A DNA stretch of 44,983 bases. Source: Smittium mucronatum. Taxonomy: Eukaryota > Kickxellomycota > Harpellomycetes > Harpellales > Legeriomycetaceae. The stretch is from positions 1 through 44,983 of the forward strand of contig LSSL01001646.1 of NCBI GenBank assembly GCA_001953115.1, written 5' to 3'. Shown in pieces: positions 34,542 to 44,541 of the stretch (positions are counted from its first letter, which is position 1; every line of letters starts with the position of its first letter). The notes under the pieces are model-generated. The model searched no databases. It was not told the origin of the DNA and worked only from the letters and a program-made list of their open reading frames with translations. The translations under genes and the position numbers were made by a program.

Positions 34542-37094
34542 ATGAAGTCTGCGATCATGTTCAGCGCCATTTTCTTGTGTTTGTTTTGCTATAATCTTAT
34601 TGAAATAGCAGCAGAATATGCAGGAACCTCAAAAGCTAAAGATATAATCAATTCAAACCCCGGATTTGAAAAGGGAAAGGGAATTAAAAGGGAATTAGTT
34701 GAGTACGATTCAAAAGATGATCAGGCTTTGGATTTTACTGTAGAATTGTCTGAAAATGAATATGGTCATTTCATTTCTTCAGAGTATAACTTAATCAAAT
34801 TTTATTCCCCTACATGTGGTGCCTGCAAATTGCTTAAACCAGTTTGGCAAAAAATAGCCGATTCTTATAATTCCAGTGAATATAACATCAAATTTGGAAA
34901 TATTGATTGTACAGTTCATCACAGGCTTTGCATGGATCTAAAAATAGAAGCTTGGCCCACAATTATAGCCTATAGCAACAGCAAGAAAGTGGATTCTATT
35001 CGAGGGTTTCATGGCGAGGATTCGACTACAAATTTCGTTGAAGAGTATTTGAAAAAACTCAAAAAAAATGAAAATGATTTAGGAATGAATAAATCAATCT
35101 TTACCGATGAAAATTTTCAAAAAAAAAATATTCCAGAGTCTTCCTCTTCATCAATAAATAATGCACTTGAAGTATCTGATAACGAAGATAAAACCATTTA
35201 TTCGATTAATAAGAATTCTATCTCTGCAATCAGCAGCACGATTTTAACTGACGATAACTTTAAATCTTTAACAAGCGAAAACACTTGGATTATTAAATTC
35301 GTCACTTCCGACTGCATCCCTTGTGAGGAGCTAACTCCTATATGGTCCGATATAACTAGGTCTAATTTTGAAAAAGCCAACAACGCAAAGCTATTCTTTG
35401 GTGAAGTAGATTGTTCGAAATCCCAAATTTGTAATGATCAAAACATTTTCATACATCCAATCTTGGTATTGTTCAAAAATGGATTATATATAGACCAGTT
35501 ATATGGTCTTTCAAGCCAGGAAATTTCTCTATCCATTAATAGAATAATAGACAGCTCTATTTCTCCCAGATCTAGATTACATTCCACTCTTAAAAATGGT
35601 AATCAAATGGTACCTAATGGAGATCACTCTGCTGCTCTGGATGATGAACGTTCCCTTGAACTGATAGACCCTAATCTACTTGACAATCTCAGTAGTATAA
35701 ATTTAAATCATAATAATGAATTGCTTAACCTTTTATCACACGATCTTGATAACTATAATGGAAAATTCATCGAATTAAACGATTCTAATTATAATAAAAA
35801 GTTAAAGGGTGAATTATGGATTGTCTACTTTTACACCAGGGATTGTCCCGCTTGTGAATCACTAAAAAGTGTGGTTGCCAATTTTAGCAAATACTCTCTA
35901 GATATTATCAATGTTGGATATGTTGACTGCTACAAATACTCTGATATCTGCGATTCTGAAGTAATTGAGCACTTCCCAACTTTAAAGTTTATGTATAATG
36001 ATTATAAGCTTGAATTCCTTCAAGACATCAATGACCCATCTGATATATCTAAATTCATTTCCCAAATTGGATTCAGCAAAAAAGAAATATACCTTCAACA
36101 CAGTAGAGGGAACGGCTATCCAGACAATAGTTTGGATTTCAAAGGGTTTGAATCCAGAAAAGGCGAGTTGATGTTCATATACATGGATGATTCAAAAATT
36201 TCAGCCAACAACTCCTTGGTTAAAATATCTGCCATTATTTCGATGAATGGAAACTTTGTCTATTATGCTAACGACAAGAAGCTTGAAAAATATCTATACA
36301 ATTCTGTTTTCAAAAAAAACATTCAAACTGACACGGAAAAAAGTGAAAAATCTTTCTTAATAGCTGTAAAGGGAGATTCTACACTGCTTTATTCTGGTAA
36401 TGTTGATAATATAACCTCAACATCTCAATGGATGTACCAAACAAGGATGTCTTATTATGATGACCATTTGACAAAAATAAATGATTTAAACATTAAAGAT
36501 ATTCTTTCTGATTCGAACTATCTAGCTGTAGCCATCTTAGATCCCTTGAACGAAGAAAAGTCGAACAAATATCAAGAAAAATTACAATTAACTCAATCTG
36601 ACATAAAACTGTCCCCTTACAGTGTTTTGGGCCCTGTTAAAAAAAATTTTAAATTTGGAATTATGGACGGAAAATCTCAGCAATCTTTAGTTTCAAGTTT
36701 GTTCAAATTGTCATCTAAAGATTTACCAGCAATTGTACTTCTAGACTCTGAAAGAAATCCTTATTATTTGTCTTCTTTTGATTCTAAAATTACTAGAATG
36801 AAACCCTCTAATGGCAGTAGAATTTTCAATAGGCGTGACCTGTATTCTTCTCTAGTATATTTTTCGAATTTGAACAACGAATCAAAGCTTCGTAAATATA
36901 ATTTGTATAAAGGTTCCCCGAAAGTTGGAATTTTTTCTTTGGTGTTTACTACGATTTCCAATCTTATTTACAATATAATAGTTTTGTTTGCCATCGGAGC
37001 ATTTATTGCTGTTGGAATTATTATCATAAAAGGAAAGTTTTCTCTGGCAATCTTTAAACGCTCTCAATATTTACCTATGCATAAAAAATTTTAG
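34542..37094 (+). CDS. Transmembrane PDI-like protein with three CxxC thioredoxin domains (paralogue 2)
   Basis: Tandem paralogue of the gene at 28791, 850 residues, starting at an ATG that gives a clear signal peptide (hydrophobic core about residues 4-22). Redox motifs: CGAC (92-95), CIPC (258-261) and CPAC (435-438), with cis-Pro at 139, 306 and 479; the second motif and its loop (FIHP) are the most diverged. Shared landmarks with paralogue 1 include IISMNGN (565-571), LYN.VF and WMYQTRMS (630-637). One membrane helix (about 806-830) precedes a short basic tail ending SQYLPMHKKF. Lacks the 10-residue repeat. No introns seen. Expected in the ER or Golgi membrane with redox domains in the lumen. 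Presumed roles are oxidative folding or quality control; paralogue divergence suggests different substrates. Its 3' end is convergent with the SMG7-like gene. Confidence 0.93.
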   Translation: MKSAIMFSAIFLCLFCYNLIEIAAEYAGTSKAKDIINSNPGFEKGKGIKRELVEYDSKDDQALDFTVELSENEYGHFISSEYNLIKFYSPTCGACKLLKPVWQKIADSYNSSEYNIKFGNIDCTVHHRLCMDLKIEAWPTIIAYSNSKKVDSIRGFHGEDSTTNFVEEYLKKLKKNENDLGMNKSIFTDENFQKKNIPESSSSSINNALEVSDNEDKTIYSINKNSISAISSTILTDDNFKSLTSENTWIIKFVTSDCIPCEELTPIWSDITRSNFEKANNAKLFFGEVDCSKSQICNDQNIFIHPILVLFKNGLYIDQLYGLSSQEISLSINRIIDSSISPRSRLHSTLKNGNQMVPNGDHSAALDDERSLELIDPNLLDNLSSINLNHNNELLNLLSHDLDNYNGKFIELNDSNYNKKLKGELWIVYFYTRDCPACESLKSVVANFSKYSLDIINVGYVDCYKYSDICDSEVIEHFPTLKFMYNDYKLEFLQDINDPSDISKFISQIGFSKKEIYLQHSRGNGYPDNSLDFKGFESRKGELMFIYMDDSKISANNSLVKISAIISMNGNFVYYANDKKLEKYLYNSVFKKNIQTDTEKSEKSFLIAVKGDSTLLYSGNVDNITSTSQWMYQTRMSYYDDHLTKINDLNIKDILSDSNYLAVAILDPLNEEKSNKYQEKLQLTQSDIKLSPYSVLGPVKKNFKFGIMDGKSQQSLVSSLFKLSSKDLPAIVLLDSERNPYYLSSFDSKITRMKPSNGSRIFNRRDLYSSLVYFSNLNNESKLRKYNLYKGSPKVGIFSLVFTTISNLIYNIIVLFAIGAFIAVGIIIIKGKFSLAIFKRSQYLPMHKKF

Positions 37095-37499
37095 ATTTTC
37101 AAATAGTTCATATTTTACTCAAAATCGCCATACTCATTTTATTTTATTTTTAAATTAGTATTCCATTTCATTATATTAGTAACCTCTTTTGTGAAATTAA
37201 TAAAAAATATGTTAATAAAAAATGTGAGCGTTTCCAGGAAAAATATAATGTTTCTGAGTTGAAAAATCTTTCTGTGAAGATCACTTTGTTTTAAATAGTG
37301 AGGAAAAATAAGTATAACCATTACAATAACCTATGAATGTTTACAATAAGTCAATAAAAAAATCTTTATAAAAAGAAAAAGTAAGTGTGATAGTGCGATC
37401 GTGTATGTATGGGTATCAAATTATACTATCGAATCTCCATTAGGAAATATCTCAGTTTTGTTATTAAACTCGTAAAGTAAATTAATAAGTATCATCGAT
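37095..37499. other. Convergent 3' intergenic region
   Basis: 405 bp between two stop codons of convergent genes, AT-rich. It must hold both 3' UTRs. No other feature seen; the minus-strand ORF 37139-37321 looks like chance. Confidence 0.6.
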
Positions 37500-39773
37500 T
37501 TAAAAGTTCGATCTTTTCCCTGTAAATACAATTAGTTCTTCCTCATCGTCATCAGAATTTTTAGCGTTGACTACGCCGATTTGACTAGGAATAATAGCAT
37601 CCCCTTTACTAAGATCAAACGTATTTCGCGTATTGGAATAGTCATGTAAGTTGAGTGATGTAGGATTAAGTGGAGAAAGAGAAGGATTTTCAGCAAAAAT
37701 ATTGGTTTCAATCGTATTTCTATGAATTTTGATGTCCAAAATTTCGGCAATGGATACACAAGTATCATAAATAAATCCGATAGAATATAAATGATAATTT
37801 TTTCGAGCTGCATTAGAATTACTAAGCTTATTTGAGGGCTCATGGTGCACTTCTGGATTTTTTTTATTATTCTTTTGATTATTACCATGACTTTTTTTCG
37901 ATAAATCAATATCTTTTTCTTGGGTAGGCGCTGGTGTTTTAGAATTTCTTGAAATATCTTTATTTTTTCTAGAACATAGTATTGTTTGGTAATGGTATGT
38001 AGCAGAATCTAAAGAGTTTAAAACCGATAAATACAAATGAGGATTTCCAGAGTATTTATATAATTGAGATTCTGGGATAATCCCAAACTCAGAATCTCCA
38101 AACATGGTCCACCCATCAAGATTTAGGATTCCGAAATTATAAAATATTCCTAAATCAATCTCTGAGGTTTCAACGAATTCTAAATTAAAATCATAATTTG
38201 AATAAATAAAAAGTACTTCGTCAATTAGACCACAATCTTTGCCAACCGATACGAATTTTTGGAGATCATCTGGGAATTTTTTTTTTATAAAGGAAAATAG
38301 GGAAAAGAGCCAATGGACACTAATCATTAAGGAAGGAACCACTGATAAATTTTCCTTTTTGTCTGCACTTCCTCCAATTTTAGAATCTTCGAGAATCTTT
38401 TGAGAAGAATTAGAATTTTTGAAATCAAGTTCCAAAGATCCAAAATTACTGGATTTAAAAAGGACGACGATGGTATGAAAAGCAGTTAATATATGGGATT
38501 TGAAGAATTCATATTTAATTTCAATGTCGCTTTCTTTTCCTATATCTGCGTTTTTGGTCGACAGAATATCTGTGACTTTCATAGTAACTAAGGATAGAAA
38601 TGAAACCGTCATTAAACCTATATCAAGAGGTGAAATAAATAATAGGTCTATTGCCCGTTGAAGTCTAATGCACCAATTTTCTAAAGCTACATCAATTTTG
38701 GGATGAGGATTATTTTGTAAGTTTAGCTCAAATTGTAGCTTCAGAAAATCATTATACAATAATTCCAATTCTTTTGCTGAATCAATTTCAGAAATGTCAC
38801 CAATTAAATTGTTAGTGTTTTTATTTTCTAAATCCGATAGTTGCATAGATTGACTATCTATGGAGCTTTGGCCAAAATTTAAACTGTTTAAAAACCCTTT
38901 TAGCTGAGTAATTAAATTTCCTTTTGCAGTGGGGAATGGGATTTTGCAGCTCAGAGCGCGTAAGAAATAATAGATAGATCGAGGAACATCTTTTGAAGTT
39001 CCATATATAACACCCAATTGATTGAATGGTAGTCCCACAGATGGATTAATAAGAATAGAATCTTGATATATTTTACTGCAGGTGATCCAATAGGCGGAAT
39101 GTCGATTTAAATCGTAATGATAACAGTAAATATCAAAAGGGATAAAATTGTCCAGTTCAATAATGGGTTCCATCAAGATGTTTAGGTCACAATACATAAC
39201 CATATATCTATATAAATCTCCTATGTTAAACATTATAGATTGAATTAAATCAATCAGACTTGATTTTTCAGGATCGCAGATCATCGCTCTTAACTGTAAA
39301 TATATCAATGAGGTATCTAAATCAAGAGGGATATGATGGTTTTTGAATTCCAAAGCTGATAGCTTGAGTTTTAATAAGAGATCTAAATAGAACCCAGCTG
39401 ATTCTTGCAGGAATATGTGCATCCTATACCTGATTTCCTCTATCTTGTTTGAATCTTTATTTAAAAATTTTGTTTCAAAATTCTTCCTATACTTCCTTAA
39501 ATCTGTATACACAGTGTATTTCCATAGATTTTGAACTACATTTTTCTTTTTGCTAGTAGAAGGATCAATCATTATTATCGAAGAATAGATCCTCCTGAGC
39601 TCTGACTGAATAGAATTAATTTTTTTATTAGCTGATTCAGGATCTTGTTTATATAATGTCTTTAAATCATCCTCCAAGATATTGGCTTGCACAAATAAAG
39701 AAGAGATTTCGGAGTCATCAAGTTTGATTCTGCTGGGAATTTCCTCATTAGCAGAAATATCGTGTTCGATCAT
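37500..39773 (-). CDS. Est1/SMG7-family 14-3-3-like and TPR protein
   Basis: Member of the Est1/Ebs1/SMG5-7 family, acting in nonsense-mediated mRNA decay and/or telomerase function. The first ATG of the frame (39773) gives 757 residues; the frame is open 44 codons further upstream but without an ATG. N-terminal 14-3-3/TPR-like region: LWKYTVYTDLRKYRKNFE (about 83-100) and IGDLYRYMVMY (184-194). The diagnostic Est1 DNA/RNA-binding block follows: INPSVGLPFNQLGVIYGTS then IYYFLRALSCKIPFPTAKGN (about 242-286), closely paralleling SMG7. There is no PIN nuclease domain, so it is SMG7/Ebs1-like rather than SMG6-like. The C-terminus is low-complexity and ends DDDEEELIVFTGKRSNF (741-757), a tail type common in the family. 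Intronless as read. Whether it serves NMD, telomeres or both cannot be told from sequence. Confidence 0.9.
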   Translation of the reverse strand: MIEHDISANEEIPSRIKLDDSEISSLFVQANILEDDLKTLYKQDPESANKKINSIQSELRRIYSSIIMIDPSTSKKKNVVQNLWKYTVYTDLRKYRKNFETKFLNKDSNKIEEIRYRMHIFLQESAGFYLDLLLKLKLSALEFKNHHIPLDLDTSLIYLQLRAMICDPEKSSLIDLIQSIMFNIGDLYRYMVMYCDLNILMEPIIELDNFIPFDIYCYHYDLNRHSAYWITCSKIYQDSILINPSVGLPFNQLGVIYGTSKDVPRSIYYFLRALSCKIPFPTAKGNLITQLKGFLNSLNFGQSSIDSQSMQLSDLENKNTNNLIGDISEIDSAKELELLYNDFLKLQFELNLQNNPHPKIDVALENWCIRLQRAIDLLFISPLDIGLMTVSFLSLVTMKVTDILSTKNADIGKESDIEIKYEFFKSHILTAFHTIVVLFKSSNFGSLELDFKNSNSSQKILEDSKIGGSADKKENLSVVPSLMISVHWLFSLFSFIKKKFPDDLQKFVSVGKDCGLIDEVLFIYSNYDFNLEFVETSEIDLGIFYNFGILNLDGWTMFGDSEFGIIPESQLYKYSGNPHLYLSVLNSLDSATYHYQTILCSRKNKDISRNSKTPAPTQEKDIDLSKKSHGNNQKNNKKNPEVHHEPSNKLSNSNAARKNYHLYSIGFIYDTCVSIAEILDIKIHRNTIETNIFAENPSLSPLNPTSLNLHDYSNTRNTFDLSKGDAIIPSQIGVVNAKNSDDDEEELIVFTGKRSNF

Positions 39774-42380
39774 GATTACTACTGGAAATCCTGTGTGCTG
39801 TGAAAATATTTGAATTTCGGTATTCGAATATTTTTTTAAAAAAAGGGAGTTTAAATTTACATTGAATAACTTTCGAATATTTTCATGTCTACAAACTTTA
39901 AACAAAAGGTTATTTTGATATTGTGTTTAATATACTGTATCCAATAAAACATTTAAACTTTTCCTCTAGAAAATATTTATTAATAGGCCTAATTGCTCCG
40001 CTCGCTGAATCGTGAATTTCTATATTAACGAATAGATAAATGTATAACACTTTGTCTATGAAATAGTTAGCACTTTGTGTATAATTAAAGAATATTATTG
40101 GTATAAACTTCATATTTTTTCTACCAATTAATATTTGTGAATGTTTTATGACAAGTGAATAATAAAGTCCATATGGTAGCTCGATTCGTGCAATCAAAAT
40201 ACAAATGCGAAAGTCGGAAAATATGTTTTATTAAGATCAAAGTTTCATGATTAACAGAACTATAGTGACATTTTTTAATGTTGGTCTATTTGTATTGACC
40301 CTACTAGAATTTTTTCTAAAATGAGATCATATATGGTATTGAACTAATGGTAATTGGATTTGAACTTAGTTCAAGACTCCTCACCCCCTCAGCTATCCTT
40401 CGTTGAATAAATCCCTGAGGTTGAAAATTAAATGCGAAATAAAGATTAAATTTCAGCTAAATACGCATATATAGACCTGCAAAAATATTTTTTGCATATA
40501 AAATATAATTTTCATAAGTACATCGACCTTTTTTTTTTAATTTTTTTAACATTTTTTTTACTTGAGCTATAAAAAAATAAGGTATTTTTTGTAAATAAAT
40601 TTCATAAAACTCGATTTTTCAAACACGTATCTCACTTTTCAATATTCGGAAAGATGTTTTTTTATCTTGGATCTTTCTGATATAGATGAAAAGAAGGGAT
40701 TATTTCAAATATTTTTCATTATTTTCTTTTAATTTCTATTGAACCAATAACTATCAATTAGCTTTACATATTACCTAGATTTAATTATCTATTTTTTTAA
40801 GGGAACCAAGTTTTGTATTTTTATTTTTATTAGACACAAATAATAAATCAAGCTTAAAAAGCCGAAATGGGATATGTTTATAGGTGTTTTGGCGCTCTAA
40901 TAATAATTTTCAAATAAAAAATAAACCTTTGCTATCTACGTATCTGATCAGTTCTCCGGTTTTTCAGTAGGGTTTAATGTTTGTTTTCTTGTTTTAGAAT
41001 CCATTAAAAAACCCCATAACTTAAATTATTATTATTATTATTATTATTATTTAGAAAAAATGACACTCTTAGCCCCCTTCAATTTTTTTTTTGTTTTTTT
41101 ATTGTACGAAATTATTTTATAAATAAAATTTATAACACCCCAACCATCAACAATCAAATATTTATAAAATGTGTTGATATTTTCTTAGATACACTTTTCA
41201 AAATGGTATAGTAAATTAATGGAAATAAAATCACATTTTATAATTTTTGTCAGTTGATATTTTTTTAATTGTAATATTTTTCATTTAGTATAAAGTTTCC
41301 ATAATTAGGCAAAATAATTTTTGTGAAGATATCAACCAAATTCCTAATTACGCTTAATAACTGAATTATTAAATGTTTTTATAAAAAAAATCGTCTAATA
41401 TAAATCCATTATGCGTTATTTGATTGTTTTTTTTAATCCAAATAGTCAAAAGCTGGAAATATACATACCAATTTACGTTGTTTTTGTAATTTTTTTGAAA
41501 TTTTATCCAAAGTACTATATATAGTCTACCCCCCCCACCTCCCTCCTCAAAATCATCAAAAAAAATGGAAATAATTAATCAAACAATATTTTTTCCTAAT
41601 TTACAAATTTTTTTAATAATTTGATACTTATTGTATAAAATATAGATTAAAATAATTCTTTTAGTCCAAAAAAATAATTTAATTTAATTTATTGACGTTA
41701 AAAACCCCACATAAAAATAAAAAAATACAATTGGGATTTAATATTAATTTTTTTTTCTTATTAGCATTTTGAAGATGTTTTAGTGTTTCTTATTTCAATA
41801 TCTTGGTGTATATGTTAAAAAAAATTATTGTTAGAATTATCCTATTTTATAAGTAGGATTCACATTTTTCCTTATTTATTATTTAAATAGTATTTAGTAT
41901 GATAATTGATAAATTAGGTATAAAATTCTTCATATTTTCTTTGTATTGAATCCAATATCTGGATTCACATTTTAGTTAAGTTTTTTTGGGGGTAGGGGGG
42001 GGGGTTAAATTTTAACTTTAACAGAATAATATAAGCAAGTAATAGTTTGTTTCACTCAAACCCAAAGTATATTAGTATAATTCTGTTATTTTAATATCAA
42101 AATTTTTATGCCTTATTAGAATAAATTATTCTTTTCCTAAATATACTGTTTTTTTCTTGCGGCTATTATATGCGTAAAAATATTTATTAATCCATATTAT
42201 TTGGAAAGGTTTTTATAATGTTTTTTAATAAGAAAATTATTTTTAGCAATTTAAAGCTCCAAATTTGATATAATAATTATTATTCAAATTTTACTTTTAT
42301 CTATTATGATATATATAATGGAATTTAAAATTCTATCTTTGAAAATATTTTTGACCATTTTTTTTCACAAGAAATTTCAA
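39774..42380. other. AT-rich region upstream of the SMG7-like gene
   Basis: Begins with the likely 5' UTR/promoter of the minus-strand gene. A 95-codon minus-strand frame (39910-40197, TTG start, first ATG at 40113) ends next to it; its length is near the chance limit and no family is recognised. A tRNA-like relic is at 40349-40398, an (ATT)n tract at 41025-41052, a C run at 41529-41536 and a G run at 41995-42004. No convincing gene. Confidence 0.5.
41025..41052 (+). repeat. (ATT)n microsatellite
   Basis: About nine uninterrupted ATT units. Confidence 0.95.
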
Positions 42381-42387
42381 AAAAAGA

Positions 42388-42694
42388 AAGCTAACAGTGC
42401 AATAAGTGGGTTTATTCCAATTATTTGGTTTTTTGACAAATAGAAATAATTTTCTTAATAATAATACGCCAATATTAATCAATCAAAATATTCGATTTTA
42501 AACTAGATAAAATTATAAAGTCTAAAAATAGAGTTGATTCCAAATTAAATAAAATAATAGATTTGTTTTGGAAAATGTTAATTTGAATCAATAAAATGAC
42601 TTAGTTGGAACACTCGCATATTTATTAAAATAACATGATCTGTTCAATAAAAATTAATTGTCTGTGTTAAAATCAACTTATTCAATATTTTCGC
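42388..42694 (+). repeat. Long inverted repeat, left arm
   Basis: Pairs with the reverse complement of 43334-43640; matching positions keep a nearly constant coordinate sum (86028) over 307 bp, so the arms are colinear apart from compensating single-base indels. Similarity looks around 80% by eye. Shared strings include TTGGAACACTCGCAT, AAAATAACATGATCT and TTTTTGACAAATAG. Similarity extends weakly outward (to about 42330) after a 33-base indel and inward to about 42728. Confidence 0.88.
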
Positions 42695-43333
42695 AGTTAT
42701 TTAAAATATTAATTTTTTATCAAAATACTAGTTAAATTCAGGGTAAAAAAATTTCGCATTTTATTTACATTATTATGGGTTTAATAATCCTATGCATAAT
42801 TGTCGAAATACCTCTATTTTTATGCATTAAGGAATATAATCAATATATACTATTACTTATTACTATATTATAAAATATTTTTAATCTTTTGTTAATTTTA
42901 ACAAAAAGAGAAATATATTGTCTGAAATATAAATTTTAAAAATACTGATGCAGTTAATCTTTTTTTACACAATAGAGCTTTCATTTTCAATAATAATCAT
43001 ATACTCAATGAATTAAAAAATTGATTGGAGTTAATTATTAATTATTAATATTAATTTTTTATCTTTTTTTTTGAATCGCGATGCTCGAAATATACTTTTT
43101 TTTATACAAGGCGTATTAAAGAGCAGATAAAATATGTCTGAATGATTAAATATTAAGTTTAAACATTTATAAATAAATCAATATACTTAGAGAAAAATCA
43201 ATATGAATTTTTTTACGAATTATGGATAATAATAATGAATTAATTTCAAAAAATTATTAGATATTTCAAAAATACATATTTATTTTGATATTTTTGATGT
43301 ATTTCGTTATAAAAAGTAATATTTTAATTAAAA

Positions 43334-43640
43334 GCGAAAATATTAAACAGGTTGATTTTAATTTAGATAATTAATTTTTATTGAAAAGATCATGTTATTT
43401 TAATAAATTATGCGAGTGTTCCAATTAAATTATTTTACTGATTCAAATCAGCATTTTCCAAAATAAATCCGTTATTTTATTTGATTTAGAGTTGACTCTT
43501 TTTTTAGTCTTTATCCTCTTATCTAGCTTACAGTATAATATTTAATTGATTGATATTGGCGAATTATTTTTAAGGAGATAATTTCTATTTGTCAAAAAAA
43601 TATATTATAGAAATAAACTTGCTTATTGCGCTGGTAGCTT
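43334..43640 (-). repeat. Long inverted repeat, right arm
   Basis: Reverse-complement partner of 42388-42694, separated by roughly 600 bp of AT-rich DNA without ORFs. The pair may be two opposed copies of one dispersed element, or the arms of a fold-back element. No terminal target duplication was identified. Confidence 0.88.
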
Positions 43641-43729
43641 AGCGAAAAAAATACAAAGATAGCAATTTTCAATTTTTTATAGTGCATATAAATTCAAATA
43701 TAGAAAAAATCGACTCCAAATAATACATA

Positions 43730-44364
43730 CTAATCTGATTTAGTGTAAATTAATTGAAGGATATTGAAAATTTTTTTATAGATATTAAAATCTAATCTGT
43801 AAATTTTATATTTCAATCCTGAAAAATATGAAATAAAAAACGGGGGAGAGTCGCTAGACCTCGATTGACAAATTTTTATGCAATATGTCTTTAAAAAATT
43901 AAGTAAAACCTAGGAATATTTTCTTCCAAATTTCTTGTATAGTCGAAGAATAGGATTCGCCCATGGTTGACTCTAATGAATATAGCGGTTCATTCAACTT
44001 GGGTACATCTGTTTCCAGAGTCACTCTATTGAAGTAGTCTAATTTTTTCAAACAAGTTTTTTTATTTCAAATTTTATCACATTGTAATCATTCTCATTTG
44101 GGTTGATCATAAAATAAAATTTCCCAAATGAAGTGTTAATGTCACGGGATATGCACCCGTTGCTTATTTTATTCTCTGCATATGGTGGATAGTTGGATAT
44201 TATAGCAATTCTGGATTTGGAAATTTTCTGAAAAGATGGGGAGGGGAGTGGTTAAAGTGAATTTATTTAAAATGTCTAATTTTTTTTTAAAAATTAATAA
44301 AAAAATACTATTTTTTTTAACTCAATCCATTTATTGCTCTATCTACACAATATCCGCATGGCAT
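43730..44364 (-). pseudogene. Probable three-exon gene with one frameshift, unknown function
   Basis: Model on the minus strand: 44364-44347 (MPCGYC), intron 119 nt ending CCCATCTTTTCAG, 44227-43910, intron 91 nt ending TTTCATATTTTTCAG, then 43818-43730 to a TAG. Exon 2 starts in phase as KISKSRIAIISNYPPYAENK and runs through FYFMINPNENDYNVIKFEIK to a stop at 44048-44050. A second, clearly coding-like frame then takes over: LDYFNRVTLETDVPKLNEPL and ESYSSTIQEIWKKIFLG. The frames would join if a seven-A run at about 44057-44063 had one more base; with that change the exon phases also fit, giving about 142 residues. So it is either a pseudogene, a sequencing error, or a site of programmed shift. 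I recognise no family. Both acceptors are the best polypyrimidine-CAG sites in the region. Confidence 0.45.
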
Positions 44365-44375
44365 TGGATGAAAAG

Positions 44376-44380
44376 AAAAA
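44376..44380 (-). terminator. RNA polymerase III terminator of the tRNA-Lys/tRNA-Trp unit
   Basis: A run of five T on the minus strand, three bases past the mature end of tRNA-Trp. No T run separates the two tRNA genes, so it probably ends a shared transcript. Confidence 0.7.
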
Positions 44381-44383
44381 TTA

Positions 44384-44465
44384 TGGGACGTGAGAGATTT
44401 GAACTCCCAACCTTCCGCTTGTTCCGAATTTGGAGACGGACGCGCTGCCATTGCGCCAACACCCC
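44384..44465 (-). tRNA. tRNA-Trp (CCA) with a 10-nt intron
   Basis: 82 nt in all. Acceptor GGGGTGT pairs with ACGTCCC (G-U pairs included), D stem GCGC/GCGC, anticodon stem TCCGT/GCGGA, T arm around GTTCAAATC, discriminator A. The sequence between the anticodon stems is 17 nt; removing ATTCGGAACA after position 37 leaves the loop CTCCAA+A with anticodon CCA. Introns at 37/38 are the norm for nuclear tRNAs, but ten bases is very short. Without the intron it is 72 nt. Confidence 0.95.
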
Positions 44466-44469
44466 TGCA

Positions 44470-44541
44470 AGCCCGATACGGGGGTCGAACCCGTAGCCTT
44501 GAGGTTAAAAGCCTCACGCTCTACCATTGAGCTAACCGGGC
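44470..44541 (-). tRNA. tRNA-Lys (UUU)
   Basis: 72 nt. Acceptor GCCCGGT pairs with ATCGGGC, D arm TAGCTCAATGGTAGAGC, anticodon stem TGAGG/CCTCA with loop CTTTTAA (anticodon TTT), T arm TACGGGTTCGACCCCCGTA, discriminator T. No intron. Lies upstream of tRNA-Trp on the same strand with four bases (TGCA) between the mature ends. Confidence 0.97.

Noticed and set aside
39910..40197. 95-codon minus-strand ORF upstream of the SMG7-like gene
   Set aside because: TTG start, first ATG 28 codons in, no recognised family. This length is expected once or twice by chance at this base composition.
40349..40398. tRNA-like sequence on the minus strand with A-box- and B-box-like blocks
   Set aside because: GTTCAAATC and TAGCTGAGGGGG are present, but they are too close together and the acceptor and T stems do not pair. 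At best it is a truncated tRNA-derived relic.
44236..44517. ORFs on both strands overlapping the tRNA pair
   Set aside because: They run through the two tRNA genes; the openness comes from the GC-richer tRNA sequence.
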